DNA of 64,000 nt from Phialophora verrucosa (lineage: Eukaryota > Ascomycota > Eurotiomycetes > Chaetothyriales > Herpotrichiellaceae). The notes under the pieces are model-generated. The model was not told the origin of the DNA. It was given only the letters and a program-made list of their open reading frames with translations, and ran no database searches. Made by a program: the position numbers and the translations under genes. The stretch is from assembly GCA_002099365.1 (NCBI GenBank), contig MSED01000001.1, positions 124,001 through 188,000 of the forward strand, given 5' to 3'. Within the stretch, counting starts at the first letter, position 1. Each line of letters begins with the position of its first letter. Shown here piece by piece: positions 1-11,500 of the stretch.

Positions 1-37
1 CCCGGTTCTCCTCGTCCAAGAGGGCCTCCATGCTCAT
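1..37 (-). CDS. Possible 5' end of a gene running off the left edge
   Basis: On the minus strand an ATG at 35-37 opens a frame that reads MSMEALLDEENR before the window ends. The acidic start is typical of a real N-terminus, and the sequence to its right looks like non-coding upstream DNA. Only 12 codons are visible, so no family can be named and the call could be chance. Confidence 0.3.
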   Translation of the reverse strand, partial: MSMEALLDEENR

Positions 38-1070
38 CGGAGCTCGAGACCTCGACGAGGGCCGGCTCATGGTGAGGTGAGGCGTGTGAGGCCTCCGCGA
101 CTGAAGGAATATGACGACGAGGTCTGCAATGAAGTGTCAAGACGCAACGTGCAACGACTTACGGTGAGCGAGGTGCGAGATGCGAGATGCGAGATGGCGC
201 GTGCTCATAAGAGGTGGAAGTGAGTAGAGTTTGACAGTGATCAACAATATTGCTCGCAACGAGTTAGCGAGCGAGTGGCTCGCGGTTTCGCTGGTAGATC
301 AAATCATCATGCCAGCCAGTGGGCAGCAGCTCTTGGCCGCAGGCGGGACGCAGGCGAGCGACCAATAAATGAAAACTGCACAGCCTCTGCCGAGACTCAG
401 GGCCTCAAGAAGGCAAAGAAGCGTCCGAAGAAGCATGAAGCTTAGGACCGACACATGCCTGGGGGAAATTTGCTTAGCACATCAATATGTATGACCGATT
501 TGGTCTTGCAGTATTGCGGGCTCAGAACAACGATCAAGGCGACAAACGACCCTGGCGACGGCGGAAGGACGGCAGCATAGGCGTGCATCGGGCAGCACAG
601 CGCAGTTTCTTTTGTGGGGGGTCGAGCGCCTATCGTCCGTATCGATAAAGCCTATCAGCTCCCGTGACGCTTACCGTTAAGGCCAGCCGAGGCAGCTCGA
701 CCTCGCCTGGTGTGCATCATGCAAAGCAGAGCTCGTGTTCAAGGAGACTGGTCGACCCTTGGAATCAGCCTATTCAGCTTCTTTATTGGCTGCTGGCCGT
801 CGTCACATTCACCTGGTTCAAGCTTCAAGCTCCTCCAAGGCGTACGCAGCCGCAACCGCCATCATCAACCTTGGGACTTGGCTATATCCGAGAAGCTATG
901 CCTTGTTCCACCTCCGGAGCTGCTGACCTACAGGAGCTAAGAACATCGAAGCCCCGTGGTAGCTGTCCAAGTTCCTTGCTGCTCCGGCCCTTTTGCATCA
1001 AATATAATCCCCAGCCTCCCGTTTTTGAGATGGCTGACAATCCGCCCTCCTCCGCTACTGTGTCGCCAGC
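38..1070. other. Intergenic region, probably two promoters
   Basis: I see no convincing gene here. A short tandem run of the heptamer GCGAGAT lies at about 173-196. A TATA-like AATATAAT at about 1001-1008 sits some 60 bases before the next start codon and may serve it. Short overlapping frames at 664-1074 have low-complexity translations and are not supported. Confidence 0.5.
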
Positions 1071-1727
1071 ATGATGTTCCTCGTCATAGTGACGATCCTC
1101 TCGGCCCTGGTGTTGCGATGTGTCTCCCAGAATTCCTGTGGAACAGATCAAAATCCATACTGTGCGGGCAATAGTATATTTGAGCAATTATGCTGTCCTT
1201 ATCCCAACGTGTGCTACTGGCAAGACCGGGACGGAACGCCTGGGTGCTGTCCAGCAGGCCAAGTCTGTGATGGATCTTCACCTTATTATCCACCGACACC
1301 TACTCCGACGCCAACTATCAGAACGACGACGATACAGCCGTCGACAATTACGATAACGCCGACTCCCACCACCACTGCAGGCGGTGGAGGCATTATCATC
1401 ATCAGCAGCACCGTCCCCAATGGCCCAAGCACCATTACTGTCACGTCGCAACCGACCGTCAGCTTGACCACTATCACGACGCACAATCCCTGCGGCGGAG
1501 GTGTTTGCTCGACTGTAACGTCCGTCGTTGGTGGAGTTTACTCGACTGTAACGTCCGTGGTGGGCGGTGGTTTCTCGACCGTGACCTCGGGAGCTGCCAG
1601 CGCCTTTTCGAGTATTTCTGGTGTCTTGGTGGGCCAACCCTCGGGCGCACCAAGCTCGGCAGTCGCCTCAATCGTGACGCTAGTTCTGGCCGTTTCGATT
1701 GCAGCAGCGTGGAGTACTTTTGGCTGA
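1071..1727 (+). CDS. Small secreted Cys-rich GPI-anchored wall protein
   Basis: The product has 218 residues. Residues 1-19 form a hydrophobic signal peptide, followed by a compact domain (about 20-66) with eight cysteines, including two CC pairs. Then comes a Pro/Thr/Ser-rich stalk with repeated STVTSVVGG units (about 145-170) and a hydrophobic C-terminal tail ending WSTFG, as expected for a GPI-attachment signal. This layout is common among fungal plasma-membrane or wall-anchored proteins. The role is unknown; surface interaction or wall structure is inference. ATG at 1071 is followed directly by a second ATG, and either could start. It is a single exon with no operon-like neighbour. Confidence 0.75.
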   Translation: MMFLVIVTILSALVLRCVSQNSCGTDQNPYCAGNSIFEQLCCPYPNVCYWQDRDGTPGCCPAGQVCDGSSPYYPPTPTPTPTIRTTTIQPSTITITPTPTTTAGGGGIIIISSTVPNGPSTITVTSQPTVSLTTITTHNPCGGGVCSTVTSVVGGVYSTVTSVVGGGFSTVTSGAASAFSSISGVLVGQPSGAPSSAVASIVTLVLAVSIAAAWSTFG

Positions 1728-3129
1728 GGCGCTGTGTGAAATGAGGAAATCACCCAACTGGCTGGAAAATCCGGTTACCTGGGATTGGACGTGATGGAGG
1801 CGAAAGCCATCACAATGCACCAGCCCGCTGCCGATGGCGGCGTCTACATGATTGGCAGCAAGCTGGCACGAGACAGACAGGTTTCCATGTACCTGAGAGA
1901 GTATCTCCATTGGAGAGGGCGGCATTCTGCGTCTCCACTGTCATCATCCCTATTCTGTGGATCATCCCAAGTACCAGTCTGCACGGAGACGGAAGATTTT
2001 CTCCTTCCTTAATTACAGAAAGCTGCAGATGCCAGCTTGGGCGCCAACGATGATAAAGGTCACTTGTGGGCCGAGCCACTATTGGGTTGTCGACCAACCC
2101 GGCAATCATTTACACAGACAGGCTATATATTCGCACACCATCACACGATATCTCGTCGCTCAGGATGATGTGCGCATGCCGTGCTGCCTCACCTGCAATA
2201 TGTACGGGACTAACCAGTTCGGCAGGGGTGTTCCACGTCCCGAGGGCGAAAGACGTGACGATGGGCATGCTCCATGTTTGGATACAGGCAGGCTCACAGC
2301 GACATGCACTGGAGCAGCCAAAGCCACGGGGACGCGGCCCCGACATTCAGATACAATCATACAAGTCTCGATCCATGGACACATAAGTATACACTGGCAC
2401 TGTTGTTCCTACAAGCTTGGTGCGGGATTCGTACGCATCCGCTCATTCCCATACTCATAACCAATCGTGACTGTGTAAAGGCTGTTGCCGCCTTGGACGG
2501 AAGTGCTGGAGAGATACTCTTGCGAACAAGTCCGGGAAATGCTTCGAATCCGGTCGCAGGGAGCATGCTTGGTTCGAGATGCATTAGAAGGGACAGCGCT
2601 CGTACTCTTGTCCGTGTGGGTCAATCGGGCCTGAGCGGGAGAAGGTGTTTCCACGCAATCGAACCTCTCCTTACATATAGAGACCACGAATCCGGTGTAC
2701 TGGGTGCTGGTGATGAGTAGCTAGCTTCACACGAAACGTAGCAGTCAAGGAAGGACACAACCGACTTTCTCCCCCAATCAGACGACGGGGCCGCCGATGT
2801 AAAAAAAAAAACGAATGGCGAGGAGTGAAAGGTGACGAGACACACGCATATGCTGAACCAGTCATGCAAAACAGGCCTCAAGCGCCGAAGCACAAATGGT
2901 GATGAGATATATGCCGAGTTTAGCACGACACTCGATGGCGGTGTCAAATGCGCGTCCCTGCAAGATGAGATATGGCCTCGACGACCATGAACCTTGACGG
3001 ACTACAGTACCATCTCCTTTTCAATGGTCAAATCAATCAGAGTTCGGCAATCACCACTCGCTGTTGAGACAAGCATGTACATTCTGCCATTGTTTGCCTT
3101 GGATCCTTTCACGACTGCGTGGCCATGGC
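1728..3129. other. Intergenic, no gene seen
   Basis: This is the converging 3' side of the GPI protein (+) and the regulator (-). Open frames here (for example 1957-2460 +, 2409-2687 -) overlap each other and have no protein-like character. An A10 run lies near 2801-2810. I see nothing else. Confidence 0.5.
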
Positions 3130-4947
3130 TCAGATTAAGCGAGCTATATCTTCCCAGATGATCCTGAACCTCTCGTCGTCCACCATTTCTATGTTCGGAC
3201 AAAGCTTCAACATCATTTCAAAGGTATCCCAAGTCATGCAATTCCGCACCCGACACGCGTCGGCAAGCATGTTGAGGATCCAGTCTTCCCGTTGGCTCAC
3301 CCAGCTCCCCACGGTGAGAACCCACAAATGCAATGCTGGCACGGCGTTCCAGCTCTCGGCATTCATGGAAAATAGTTCTCCACGAAGCTGCACGGACAGG
3401 GCTCGAAATTGTGCCAAGTGCAAGGCATATCCCGGTCGCATGTGATGGTGCACATACATCAATGCGGCATAGGCAACTGCTCGCCACATCGAATCGTCAT
3501 TTTCCTGGGGAGCGGTCTGTGTATAATGCGGCGTTGTTGTGATGCGTGTGGCAAGGCAGAGCCGACGTTCAAATCTGAAGAGGTTGTCATGCCGCAGCGT
3601 CTTCTCCGCTGTGGTCAGTGTTCCCAGCGGCCGGGCTTGGATATCGTTGCAGACAACTTGCATCTCTCGCAAGAGGGATATTATCTCCTGAGCTGCATCG
3701 CCCGCAAAGCGTGCCTGAAGCGGTTCAAGGTGGGTCACTGGATCGTCAAGAAGAGGTTCGTATACAGCTTTCCACGCCTCGTCCCAACGCGGAAGAAGGG
3801 AGAAACGGAGATTGCCACCAAAAAGCTCCACGAAGAAGAGGTCGTTCCAGCTTATCATCCGTTGCAGAAGGATACCAACCGCACCCATTCCAGAAAGGCT
3901 TTCAAGCCCGCCTCGGAGCCTGACCAACGTCTCCAGGCCCGCTAAATGCCGTGCGGCCTCATCCCGGTTGAAAAACTGCAACGATATATTGATAAAAATC
4001 GCGACTGAGGCTAAGACTTCATCCGACATTGTCGCCTGAGACTCGAGGGACGCGTTGATCATCTGAATGGCAGCGATCTTATGTTCAAGGATTTGTGGAT
4101 TCTGGTTCAGGAAAATGGGTTGATCGGTTCCCGTGAGTTTCCCATGCCAGTGCATGCCCCAGCAATACAAGTTCGTATGTAGAAGGACAGGGGAGTTTGT
4201 TACAAACGGGATCCACAGACTTTGGCCGTTGACAGGGCACCAGGGAATGCGATCGTAGTTGAGCCAGCGGATTATTAGCGTTTCGTCCCAGGGTTGAACT
4301 GTGATCGGAAGTGCATAGAAGACATCCAACAGGTTGCTGCCATGCGGTTGAGAAAATATGGGCGCTCTTTGGGACTCGAAGAGGGTGGTTGCGGTCCGCG
4401 ACGACAAAGGTGACGATAGTATCTGCCGAGACGAGCGACCAGTGCGTTCAGCTGGGGACTTTTCCAGGGCGTAAGGTTTTGCTTCTGATTCTGATTGACT
4501 CTCACCCGCCTGAAATTCCACCGTCTGCCAAGTCAGAACCTGTTGTGGAACCGATGTTTGGGGTTTGGTCGCTGCGGCTTCCAGCAAAGGCTCTGTTGAT
4601 GCCGGGGAATACGTCTTTGGTGTTGACATCTTCCACTCTGCAAGACGTTTCTCGGCAGTCTTGCGTTGGTAGTCATGCATCACATGTGCCTTGGCCGAAG
4701 CTCGAAGATCAGGTCGTATCTTAGCTCTTCTTCCCGGTTCACTGGACATGGCAATGAACATGAAGTTAGGGGAAGGCGTTTTGGGCTCCATAGTCCCTGC
4801 TGGACCCTTGGCGAAGCGTTCGTTATACCTGCTCTCGGGCTCTGGGCTTTTGGAAGGGATCGCCCTTCGAATCGGCGAGGGCGTGTTCTTCTGACGCTGC
4901 ATAGTTGTCGACTCTGATCCTGGAGATCGCTTCGCTGACCGTGACAT
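3130..4947 (-). CDS. Fungal_trans_2-like regulator without a zinc cluster
   Basis: The product has 605 residues in one exon. The N-terminus is basic and disordered (Ser/Pro/Lys-rich). Near residues 60-100 it has the pattern FIAMSSEPG...RAKIRPDLRASAKAHVM, with a following basic stretch. That pattern heads many fungal proteins carrying the C-terminal half of Zn2Cys6 transcription factors (PF11951-type helical region). The remaining ~400 residues are helical and aliphatic, consistent with that region. No CX2CX6C zinc cluster is visible, so direct DNA binding is doubtful and a co-regulator role is inference. ATG at 4947 precedes a run of RS-rich residues; no in-frame upstream exon was found. Confidence 0.7.
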   Translation of the reverse strand: MSRSAKRSPGSESTTMQRQKNTPSPIRRAIPSKSPEPESRYNERFAKGPAGTMEPKTPSPNFMFIAMSSEPGRRAKIRPDLRASAKAHVMHDYQRKTAEKRLAEWKMSTPKTYSPASTEPLLEAAATKPQTSVPQQVLTWQTVEFQAGESQSESEAKPYALEKSPAERTGRSSRQILSSPLSSRTATTLFESQRAPIFSQPHGSNLLDVFYALPITVQPWDETLIIRWLNYDRIPWCPVNGQSLWIPFVTNSPVLLHTNLYCWGMHWHGKLTGTDQPIFLNQNPQILEHKIAAIQMINASLESQATMSDEVLASVAIFINISLQFFNRDEAARHLAGLETLVRLRGGLESLSGMGAVGILLQRMISWNDLFFVELFGGNLRFSLLPRWDEAWKAVYEPLLDDPVTHLEPLQARFAGDAAQEIISLLREMQVVCNDIQARPLGTLTTAEKTLRHDNLFRFERRLCLATRITTTPHYTQTAPQENDDSMWRAVAYAALMYVHHHMRPGYALHLAQFRALSVQLRGELFSMNAESWNAVPALHLWVLTVGSWVSQREDWILNMLADACRVRNCMTWDTFEMMLKLCPNIEMVDDERFRIIWEDIARLI

Positions 4948-5979
4948 TGTACGCTGATTTTCTAGTCCAAGTGAGTTGCCGATAAGATTTTGTGTCGGTC
5001 GCGAATGAATTGTGGGAGAAAGGACGTCAGTAAAAAAACCGACTAAGAGTAGGACTGTAGCCGGGAGAGGCTCTCATGGAAACCCAACCAACTTCCCAAC
5101 CACGTGTTGATCGAATACAACGGTTCTTGCGATTAGTGTACATCATATGCGCACGCTCTTGCATAGAAATAGTCTTGCAACACCCACTTACCACATCACT
5201 GCAGCACTAGGGAGAGATCATTCCGCAGGTCTGAGCGCAATAAGTCAACTCTTTGTCAGCCCGTTGAGGCCAAGACAGACTATGGGTGCAAGCGTGTGAA
5301 CACGATTGCTTGTACACAAATTGATTTACTTCGAATGGTCGAGAAGAGCCGCCAAGATCTTCGGGCTCGGTGAATACGAGCTTGGACATCAACCATGAGG
5401 GGCTTCCGCCGTGTTTAAAGTAGATATGGCCGAGTTTTCAGCAGCTGATGCAGCTGAGGGCACGCACAGTCGCAACACTTTAGGCCAATGGGGGTTTCAA
5501 TAGCATTCTCATTTGCACCCAAACCCCGAGGCTTGTCGATGCGGGCTCACAAGCGATTTTGGATGGACCTGGATTTCAACCAAAGGCACTTGAAAGAGCC
5601 CTGCGTATGCAGTGAAGTTTGGAGTGTGACTGACGCTGACATATGTTTGAGGGATATGATGAAGGGAACAGAATGCATGAAGTGAGCAAGAGAAGACAGT
5701 CTGCTGAAGGAGAGGCCATGAGCTTAATAAGGCTTGGCGGTGACGTCTTCCTGCCCAAAACTAAACTTGAGTGCCCGCTCGTCGGTCGCGTGTTTCCGAC
5801 GCGCATCCCCCCGACTCGCGTTGAGTGTTTTCCACTGCGAGGGATCAACTTCAACTTCAAACTTCCCTGCACATCCACCTTGTCCTAGCCTTCGGTCTAC
5901 CTCACTCTCCCACCTGAACCTTGATTAACCAACCCTATCTGGCTGGACACTGCTTGTCCAATAGCCTTACCAGCCCACC
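4948..5979. other. Divergent promoter region
   Basis: This 1 kb stretch lies between the minus-strand regulator and the plus-strand DnaJ gene. Its last ~150 bases before the DnaJ start are pyrimidine-rich (CT runs), as in many fungal 5' leaders. I see no supported gene; short frames at 5207-5392 and 5488-5928 lack coding character. Confidence 0.5.
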
Positions 5980-6921
5980 ATGCCTCGGAAAGCCAAATCC
6001 AAGCGTCAACCCGAGGTGACTCCTTCGCCACACGAGGATGAGGGTGCCGGAGGGGAAGACCTTGCTGTGAGCGATCTTCCTACAGTCAACCCGTATGAAG
6101 TCCTGCAGGTTTCGAAATCTGCGACAGCCGACGAAATCAAATCCGCCTATCGCAAACTAGCCCTCAAGCACCATCCAGACAAAGCCCGAGCAGAAGAACG
6201 AGAAAGCGCTCACAAGACATTCCAAGAGATCGCGTTTGCGTACGCTATTTTGAGTGACGAACGCAGACGCAAACGGTACGATGCTACGGGCAATACTGCG
6301 GAGAGCGCGAACATCGACGATGATGATTTCAACTGGGTCGACTTCTTCCGCGAACAGAGTGAGAATGTGGTAAGAGGCGATATGATTGAGCAGGTGAAGA
6401 AGGAGTACCAGGGCAGCGAGGAAGAAAGAGATGATGTGCTGGCGGCATACGAACAGAGCGGAGGAGACATGGACGCGATCTTCGAGAGTGTTATGTGTAG
6501 CGAGGTGTTGGCAGACGAAGATCGGTTCAGGAAAATTATCAATGATGCCATTACCCGAGGCGAGTTGGAAGCCTACGACCGGTTTACAAAGGAGAGCAAG
6601 AAGAGCAGAGAGAAGAGGAAAAACAATGCGACAAGGGAAGAAGCAGAGGCAATGGAACTTGCACGCGAGTTGGGGGTTGAGGATAAGCTCTTTGGAAAGA
6701 AAGACACCAACAAAAAGTCGAAGAAGGGAGAAAATGACGACAATGCACTCAAAGCTCTGATCCAACAGCGCCAGCAAAGCAGGGCACAGAATTTCTTTGA
6801 CGACCTGGAGGCGAAGTATGGTGCTGGATCGAATCCGGGCAAGCGAAAGGGCATGGACGAGCCGCCGGAAGACGCATTTCAGAGGAATTCCAAGAAGGGC
6901 AGGAAAGCCGCCAAAGCTTGA
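5980..6921 (+). CDS. DNAJC9-like J-domain protein
   Basis: The product has 313 residues in one exon. A J domain spans about 37-105, with the HPD tripeptide at 65-67 that stimulates Hsp70 ATPase. After it come the motifs DDDFNWVDFFRE and a conserved helical middle (YQGSEEERDDVLAAYEQSGGD), then a Lys/Arg/Glu-rich tail ending KKGRKAAKA that could direct it to the nucleus. The arrangement matches the DNAJC9 group, which in animals acts as a histone H3-H4 chaperone recruiting Hsp70. The same role here is inferred from family, not shown by the sequence. ATG at 5980 has a good context (CCACCATGC). Confidence 0.9.
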   Translation: MPRKAKSKRQPEVTPSPHEDEGAGGEDLAVSDLPTVNPYEVLQVSKSATADEIKSAYRKLALKHHPDKARAEERESAHKTFQEIAFAYAILSDERRRKRYDATGNTAESANIDDDDFNWVDFFREQSENVVRGDMIEQVKKEYQGSEEERDDVLAAYEQSGGDMDAIFESVMCSEVLADEDRFRKIINDAITRGELEAYDRFTKESKKSREKRKNNATREEAEAMELARELGVEDKLFGKKDTNKKSKKGENDDNALKALIQQRQQSRAQNFFDDLEAKYGAGSNPGKRKGMDEPPEDAFQRNSKKGRKAAKA

Positions 6922-8579
6922 AGGTTTCTCAATAGTTTTCGTTGGGGCTACACTGCTTTGCATAACGAAGAATAGCATGGCGTTGGAGGATTGAGAAGTG
7001 CTCTGCTCTTCCCGACAAAAGGAATTCAATAACAGCACCTCGGGTCGAGGGAGTCTTGGATTACGCATGGCCAGGCAAGTGCACTGTAAAGGGGTGCTTT
7101 CATCTTGGAGTCGTGCGATTCGACTTGCATAGCTGGAACGTCGAGAAGAAAGATAGGCACTTTCATTATCATTTGCAGGCACGGCCCATTCCCCGCCATG
7201 AGCGAGAAGCCCACCTGCTTGCTGACGACCTGCATGGTTACTTTGCGTTTGGAGAAGGGAGAATGCACGTAATATCAAAGCCGTTTATTCTCGGCATCTT
7301 TTTACGATTGTCTTTGCGCTCAGTGGATGACCCGAAACCCCTCACGGCACAGAGCATGTGGCAATGGCTGCGGAGTTAAAGAGCCCCAAACTGCGTTTTG
7401 TCCCGAAAGAAGAATGATGTGTTGACAATAGCCTTGGATCACCTGGTGCCACATGGGAGGCGTCAAAACGCGTCCATCGAGCCGTCTACAGATGGCGACG
7501 GTCTAACCCGACGAGAATGTACGGGTATAGCAAGCAACATGCACGGAAGAAGCAAAAACGAGCCGGACTCGGAATGCTGATTCTGAAACTCAACAGGGGC
7601 TTGTGACGGAGCACGACGAGAGTGAGCCTTGCCGACTGCGTCATGAACTCCGCTAAAATGGAATAGGCCACTCGCCTATGCGTTCCTAAAGGTGCCTCGC
7701 CCAGCGACTGGTGCCGAGTTGCCAGTAATCGCATGCGTGCCGGAGTGAGGAAAAGCAGCGTAAACGGATGCCCTGACACACCTAATGGTACAGTATGAGT
7801 CAAATAGGACGAGTCGCATGCAGCTTGAATGGCCGGGGCGAGAGAGAAGAGTGCAGCAAATAAAGGGGTGACAATTCCGGCTGGAGGGAATCCGTCGCAG
7901 TCATACGAGCCTTGACTGTTCCAGCCGCACGGGCGCACCGCTTTAAATATGAAGATAGGTGACTGCACAGAACTGGGAAGCCTCCAGCTGGTAGGCCAGC
8001 GCAATAGTAACATCGGTGGTGGAATCGTGGCGGCGGCATGAGTGACAGGATCAGCCTGTCGACTGTTCGTAGTAACTTGCAACTGGTGACTGCCAAGCCA
8101 CCCAAAAATTTCTCCCGTAAGGAGCGCCTTTCCTTCCCAACTGCGGATCTCTCCCTCTTGCTCAAACCAACGCTTCTACCACATTTATTTGCGCCTCGCG
8201 TATCGTGAGGCTGTTTTGGCATCGACGACATTGTCGTGCCCTCTTGTTCCTCTTCAGCAGGACAATTTTTTCAGCGTCTTCGCACGAGAGATCCTCCTCG
8301 AGAGGTCGGATCTCTGCCTGAGCCGTGAACTCTCCTCTCTGCACTGCCTTCGCCTTGGAAAAAAGAGAACCTCTGACTTTTCTCGATCTCTTCCACAAAA
8401 CGCACAAGAGCGGCTTCCGTTCACTCGAGACAGTCGCCTCGTAGTGGAAATCCCCTGCAGACACTCTTTCGACACTCGCGGGACCTTCTTCGCCATCGCG
8501 TTTGTCATTGCTGCGCTTCAGCCTCCCAGTCAACTTTCGCACAGCCGAATCGCTGCCTGAAGAACCTTCATCACCTCTG
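6922..8579. other. Spacer and long leader of the eIF4G gene
   Basis: This is 1.66 kb with no supported gene. The last ~450 bases before 8580 are CT-rich and probably transcribed leader. The eIF4G frame stays open upstream to 8502 but with no ATG before 8580. A long minus-strand frame at 6157-7278 is the antisense shadow of the DnaJ gene. Confidence 0.5.
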
Positions 8580-11500
8580 ATGACATCGAATCCTCAAGAC
8601 CTGTCTGCGAGTCGACCCCATTCTTCCGAACAGCACTCGACTGCTACACACTTCGCGACCGGATCGAATTTGGCTGCTCAAGGCCGAACCTCGTTCCCAT
8701 CCGCCTCCAAAGCCTCTCCTTCTACACCCAATGCATCGGAGCCCACCAACATGTCTGCAGCAGTTGGAGGCGCTCCGCCCGCCCATGGACATAGCGATTC
8801 CATAAATGGAAGAAACCCTACGATTCCTGCCATACCCACCGTCAACGGAAGTGTCTCCCTCCCTGATCACACACGCAAACCTTCCATGACAGTCACGCCT
8901 GCTGGCGTCACTGGCTTCACAGCAAATGGAGGCGCTCCAGGTGGTCCCCAGAGCAAGCCAGCGATCCAGTTTGGCGCGATGTCAATGCAAAATCCGGCGG
9001 GCTCCCCTGCGATGGGCACTCCCCCTTCGCTGGCACACCAGAACTCGGCAAATCTCAGCGTCAGCCAGCTGAACCCTCGAGCCACCTCACCCTCGAACTC
9101 ACCCTCTCCCATTCCCCAGCCCGCTTCCGTTAGTGGTGGCCGGCCTCCTCAGGGCTTCAATGGTCAGGGAAATGCATTTATCTTTGGACAGATCGATCAC
9201 AATGACCCAAGTGTAAGCCCGAATCCCGCTACACCAATCCGCACTAACACTTTCCTACAGGGTATGTCTCGACCGCTGCCCATCCAACTCGGTCCTCAGC
9301 AGGACCACATGAGGCGCAACTCTTCGCAATCCATTCACAGTGATGCGGGCGTCCCTGGCATTCCCCCAGCTGGTCCCAACAACCACCGTGGAGGCTACCA
9401 AGGCGGCCGCGGTCGAGGCGGTTTCTATCAGCAACAGCCTGCGCCTTTCTCCCCCCAGCAGCAATTCCGGCCTCCGCCGAATGGTCGCCAGTTCCAAAGC
9501 AACTATCCAGGCCGGGGTCAACCTCTCCCCTATCAAGGATCTCCCGCCATGGGCACCCGAAGCCCTGCGCTCGTCAACGCCCAACCAGGTACCCCGAACA
9601 TGGGAGGACAGGTACACATGGTGCAGCCCGGGATGGCCCAACCCAATGGATATTTTATGGGACCCCAACATGTAAAGAACCACCCACCGTTTCCTTCTTC
9701 ACGTGACCCTATAAGAGAACCCACCGGAGAACCCGCAAGAGACAAAAGCAAGCCTACGAGAGGCCGAGGCCGCGGTCCCGCTCGAGGAGCTGGTCGTGGC
9801 AAAGGCCCTGGTAGGGGTGGACACGAGGACGGATCGACATTCTTCAGCAGAGATCCTGCCTCGGACCACTATCGCCCCGAACTTGCGATTTCTCAACCTG
9901 TTCAAGTTGTCCCCGAACTTGCGCAGGCCCCTCTCCAAGCTTTTCACAATGCGCCTCTTCCTTATCCTGACTTGTCACCCGAGTCGGGCAATTTTGAGCG
10001 TTTTCAAGAGCATGTTCTGACTGTAAGAACGCAGGGCTATCCCATGACGCAAGCTGATCCTAGCATTCAACAAATGTACATGCAGCAAATGCAAATGTAC
10101 AACCCGCAGGCAATGCAGGGTCAATTCAACCCGTCCTACGGCATGCAACCACAGTCGCCCAGACCACCATTCAATCAGGGTATGTATGGAGCGCCAAGCA
10201 TGCAGCCTTCCTACAGCAATCAAGGCGGACCTCCTCCCTCCATGTCGAGGCAATCATCTCAGATTTCTGCTCCTGATCGACCTGGATCAAGCATCGGCCA
10301 ACAGCCGTCTACTCCCGCACCCACTGGCCCTCCCCACGGTACCAACAGAACTCCGAGCGTCTCTTCTCAGAAGGCCTTCACCCTGCCCCCAAAGAAGAGT
10401 GCAGCAATCCCTATTAAAAACACTGCCGGCGAAGTCGTCTCTTTCAATAAGCCACCTGCTTCACCTGCTACCTCCACTCCAGTGTCCGCCATAGTCCCAC
10501 CTCAGTCCGCATCCACGCCTCCCAGCCGCACCGCGAGCGCTGCTGACAATGCTCACACTCGCGCAGAAAGCGTCAACGCGAAGTCCGCAGAGGAGGTGAA
10601 AAAGTCAATGCAAGAAGCAGTGGCTAAAAAGATTGCAGAAGACGAAGCCAGGTTGAAACTGGAGAAGGAGCTCGCCGAAAAGGCGGAGATGGACAAGGAA
10701 GCTGCCGACCTGGCTGAGCGCGAGGCCGCCGAAGCTCGTGCCAGGGCGGAACAGCTCGAGAAGGAAGCGAAAGAGGCTGCCGAGAAAGCGGAGACCGCTA
10801 AGCAGGCTGAGGCTGAGGCTGCGGAAAAGGAAAAGGCCGACGCAGAGGCAGAGGCGAAGAAGCGCAAAGAACGTGAAGCAGAGGATACTCCGCCCAAGGC
10901 AGACAACCAAGATGAGATCGACTACGATGCCCTCGCCGCAGAGATCGAGGCCGAAGAAGCTGCAAGAGAGGCCGAGGAACTCCGTCGTGAGGAAGAGTAC
11001 AATAAACGAAAGGCTGCTCAACGCGAGGCCGAGCGAAAGAAGGCCCAGGAAGAAGCCGCCGCCTATGAGCAAAACATGAAGGAATTGGAGCGCAAGGCCG
11101 AAGAGGAAGAACTCGCTCGTGAAAGGGAAAAAGCTGAGGGCGCTTCGGGAGACGACGATAGCAAGAAGCTCTTTGCTGAGCTCAAGCGCAATCCCTTTGG
11201 TACTCCTGCCTCTGGGGAGAGTCCCGCTGGCGCAACCCCTGCCGAAAGTGGAACTGCCACGCCTGTCTCGGACGTGTCAATGCCTCCTCCAGGGAAGACT
11301 GCTGGACGTCGTGTCAAGGCTGCCGAGCTGACTCTCGATACGAAGAAGCCTGTAGAGCCGCCCGAGCCGAGTGCCACACTGAAAGCACTGCAGTCTGCTA
11401 AGAAGCTCGACGACATCTCCAAAGTTGTCTATCCCTCGGACATTGCGTCTCCAAATCCCGCACTCAACGCCAATGCTCCGGCTGATCGCGGGTTCAAGTA

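Noticed and set aside
6157..7278. 373-codon open frame on the minus strand
   Set aside because: It lies antisense to the DnaJ gene and its translation is Leu/Phe/Ser-rich with no domain; it is a codon-bias shadow.
8502..8579. Upstream extension of eIF4G
   Set aside because: The codon at 8502 is TTG and no ATG occurs before 8580, where the family-like MTSNPQ start lies.
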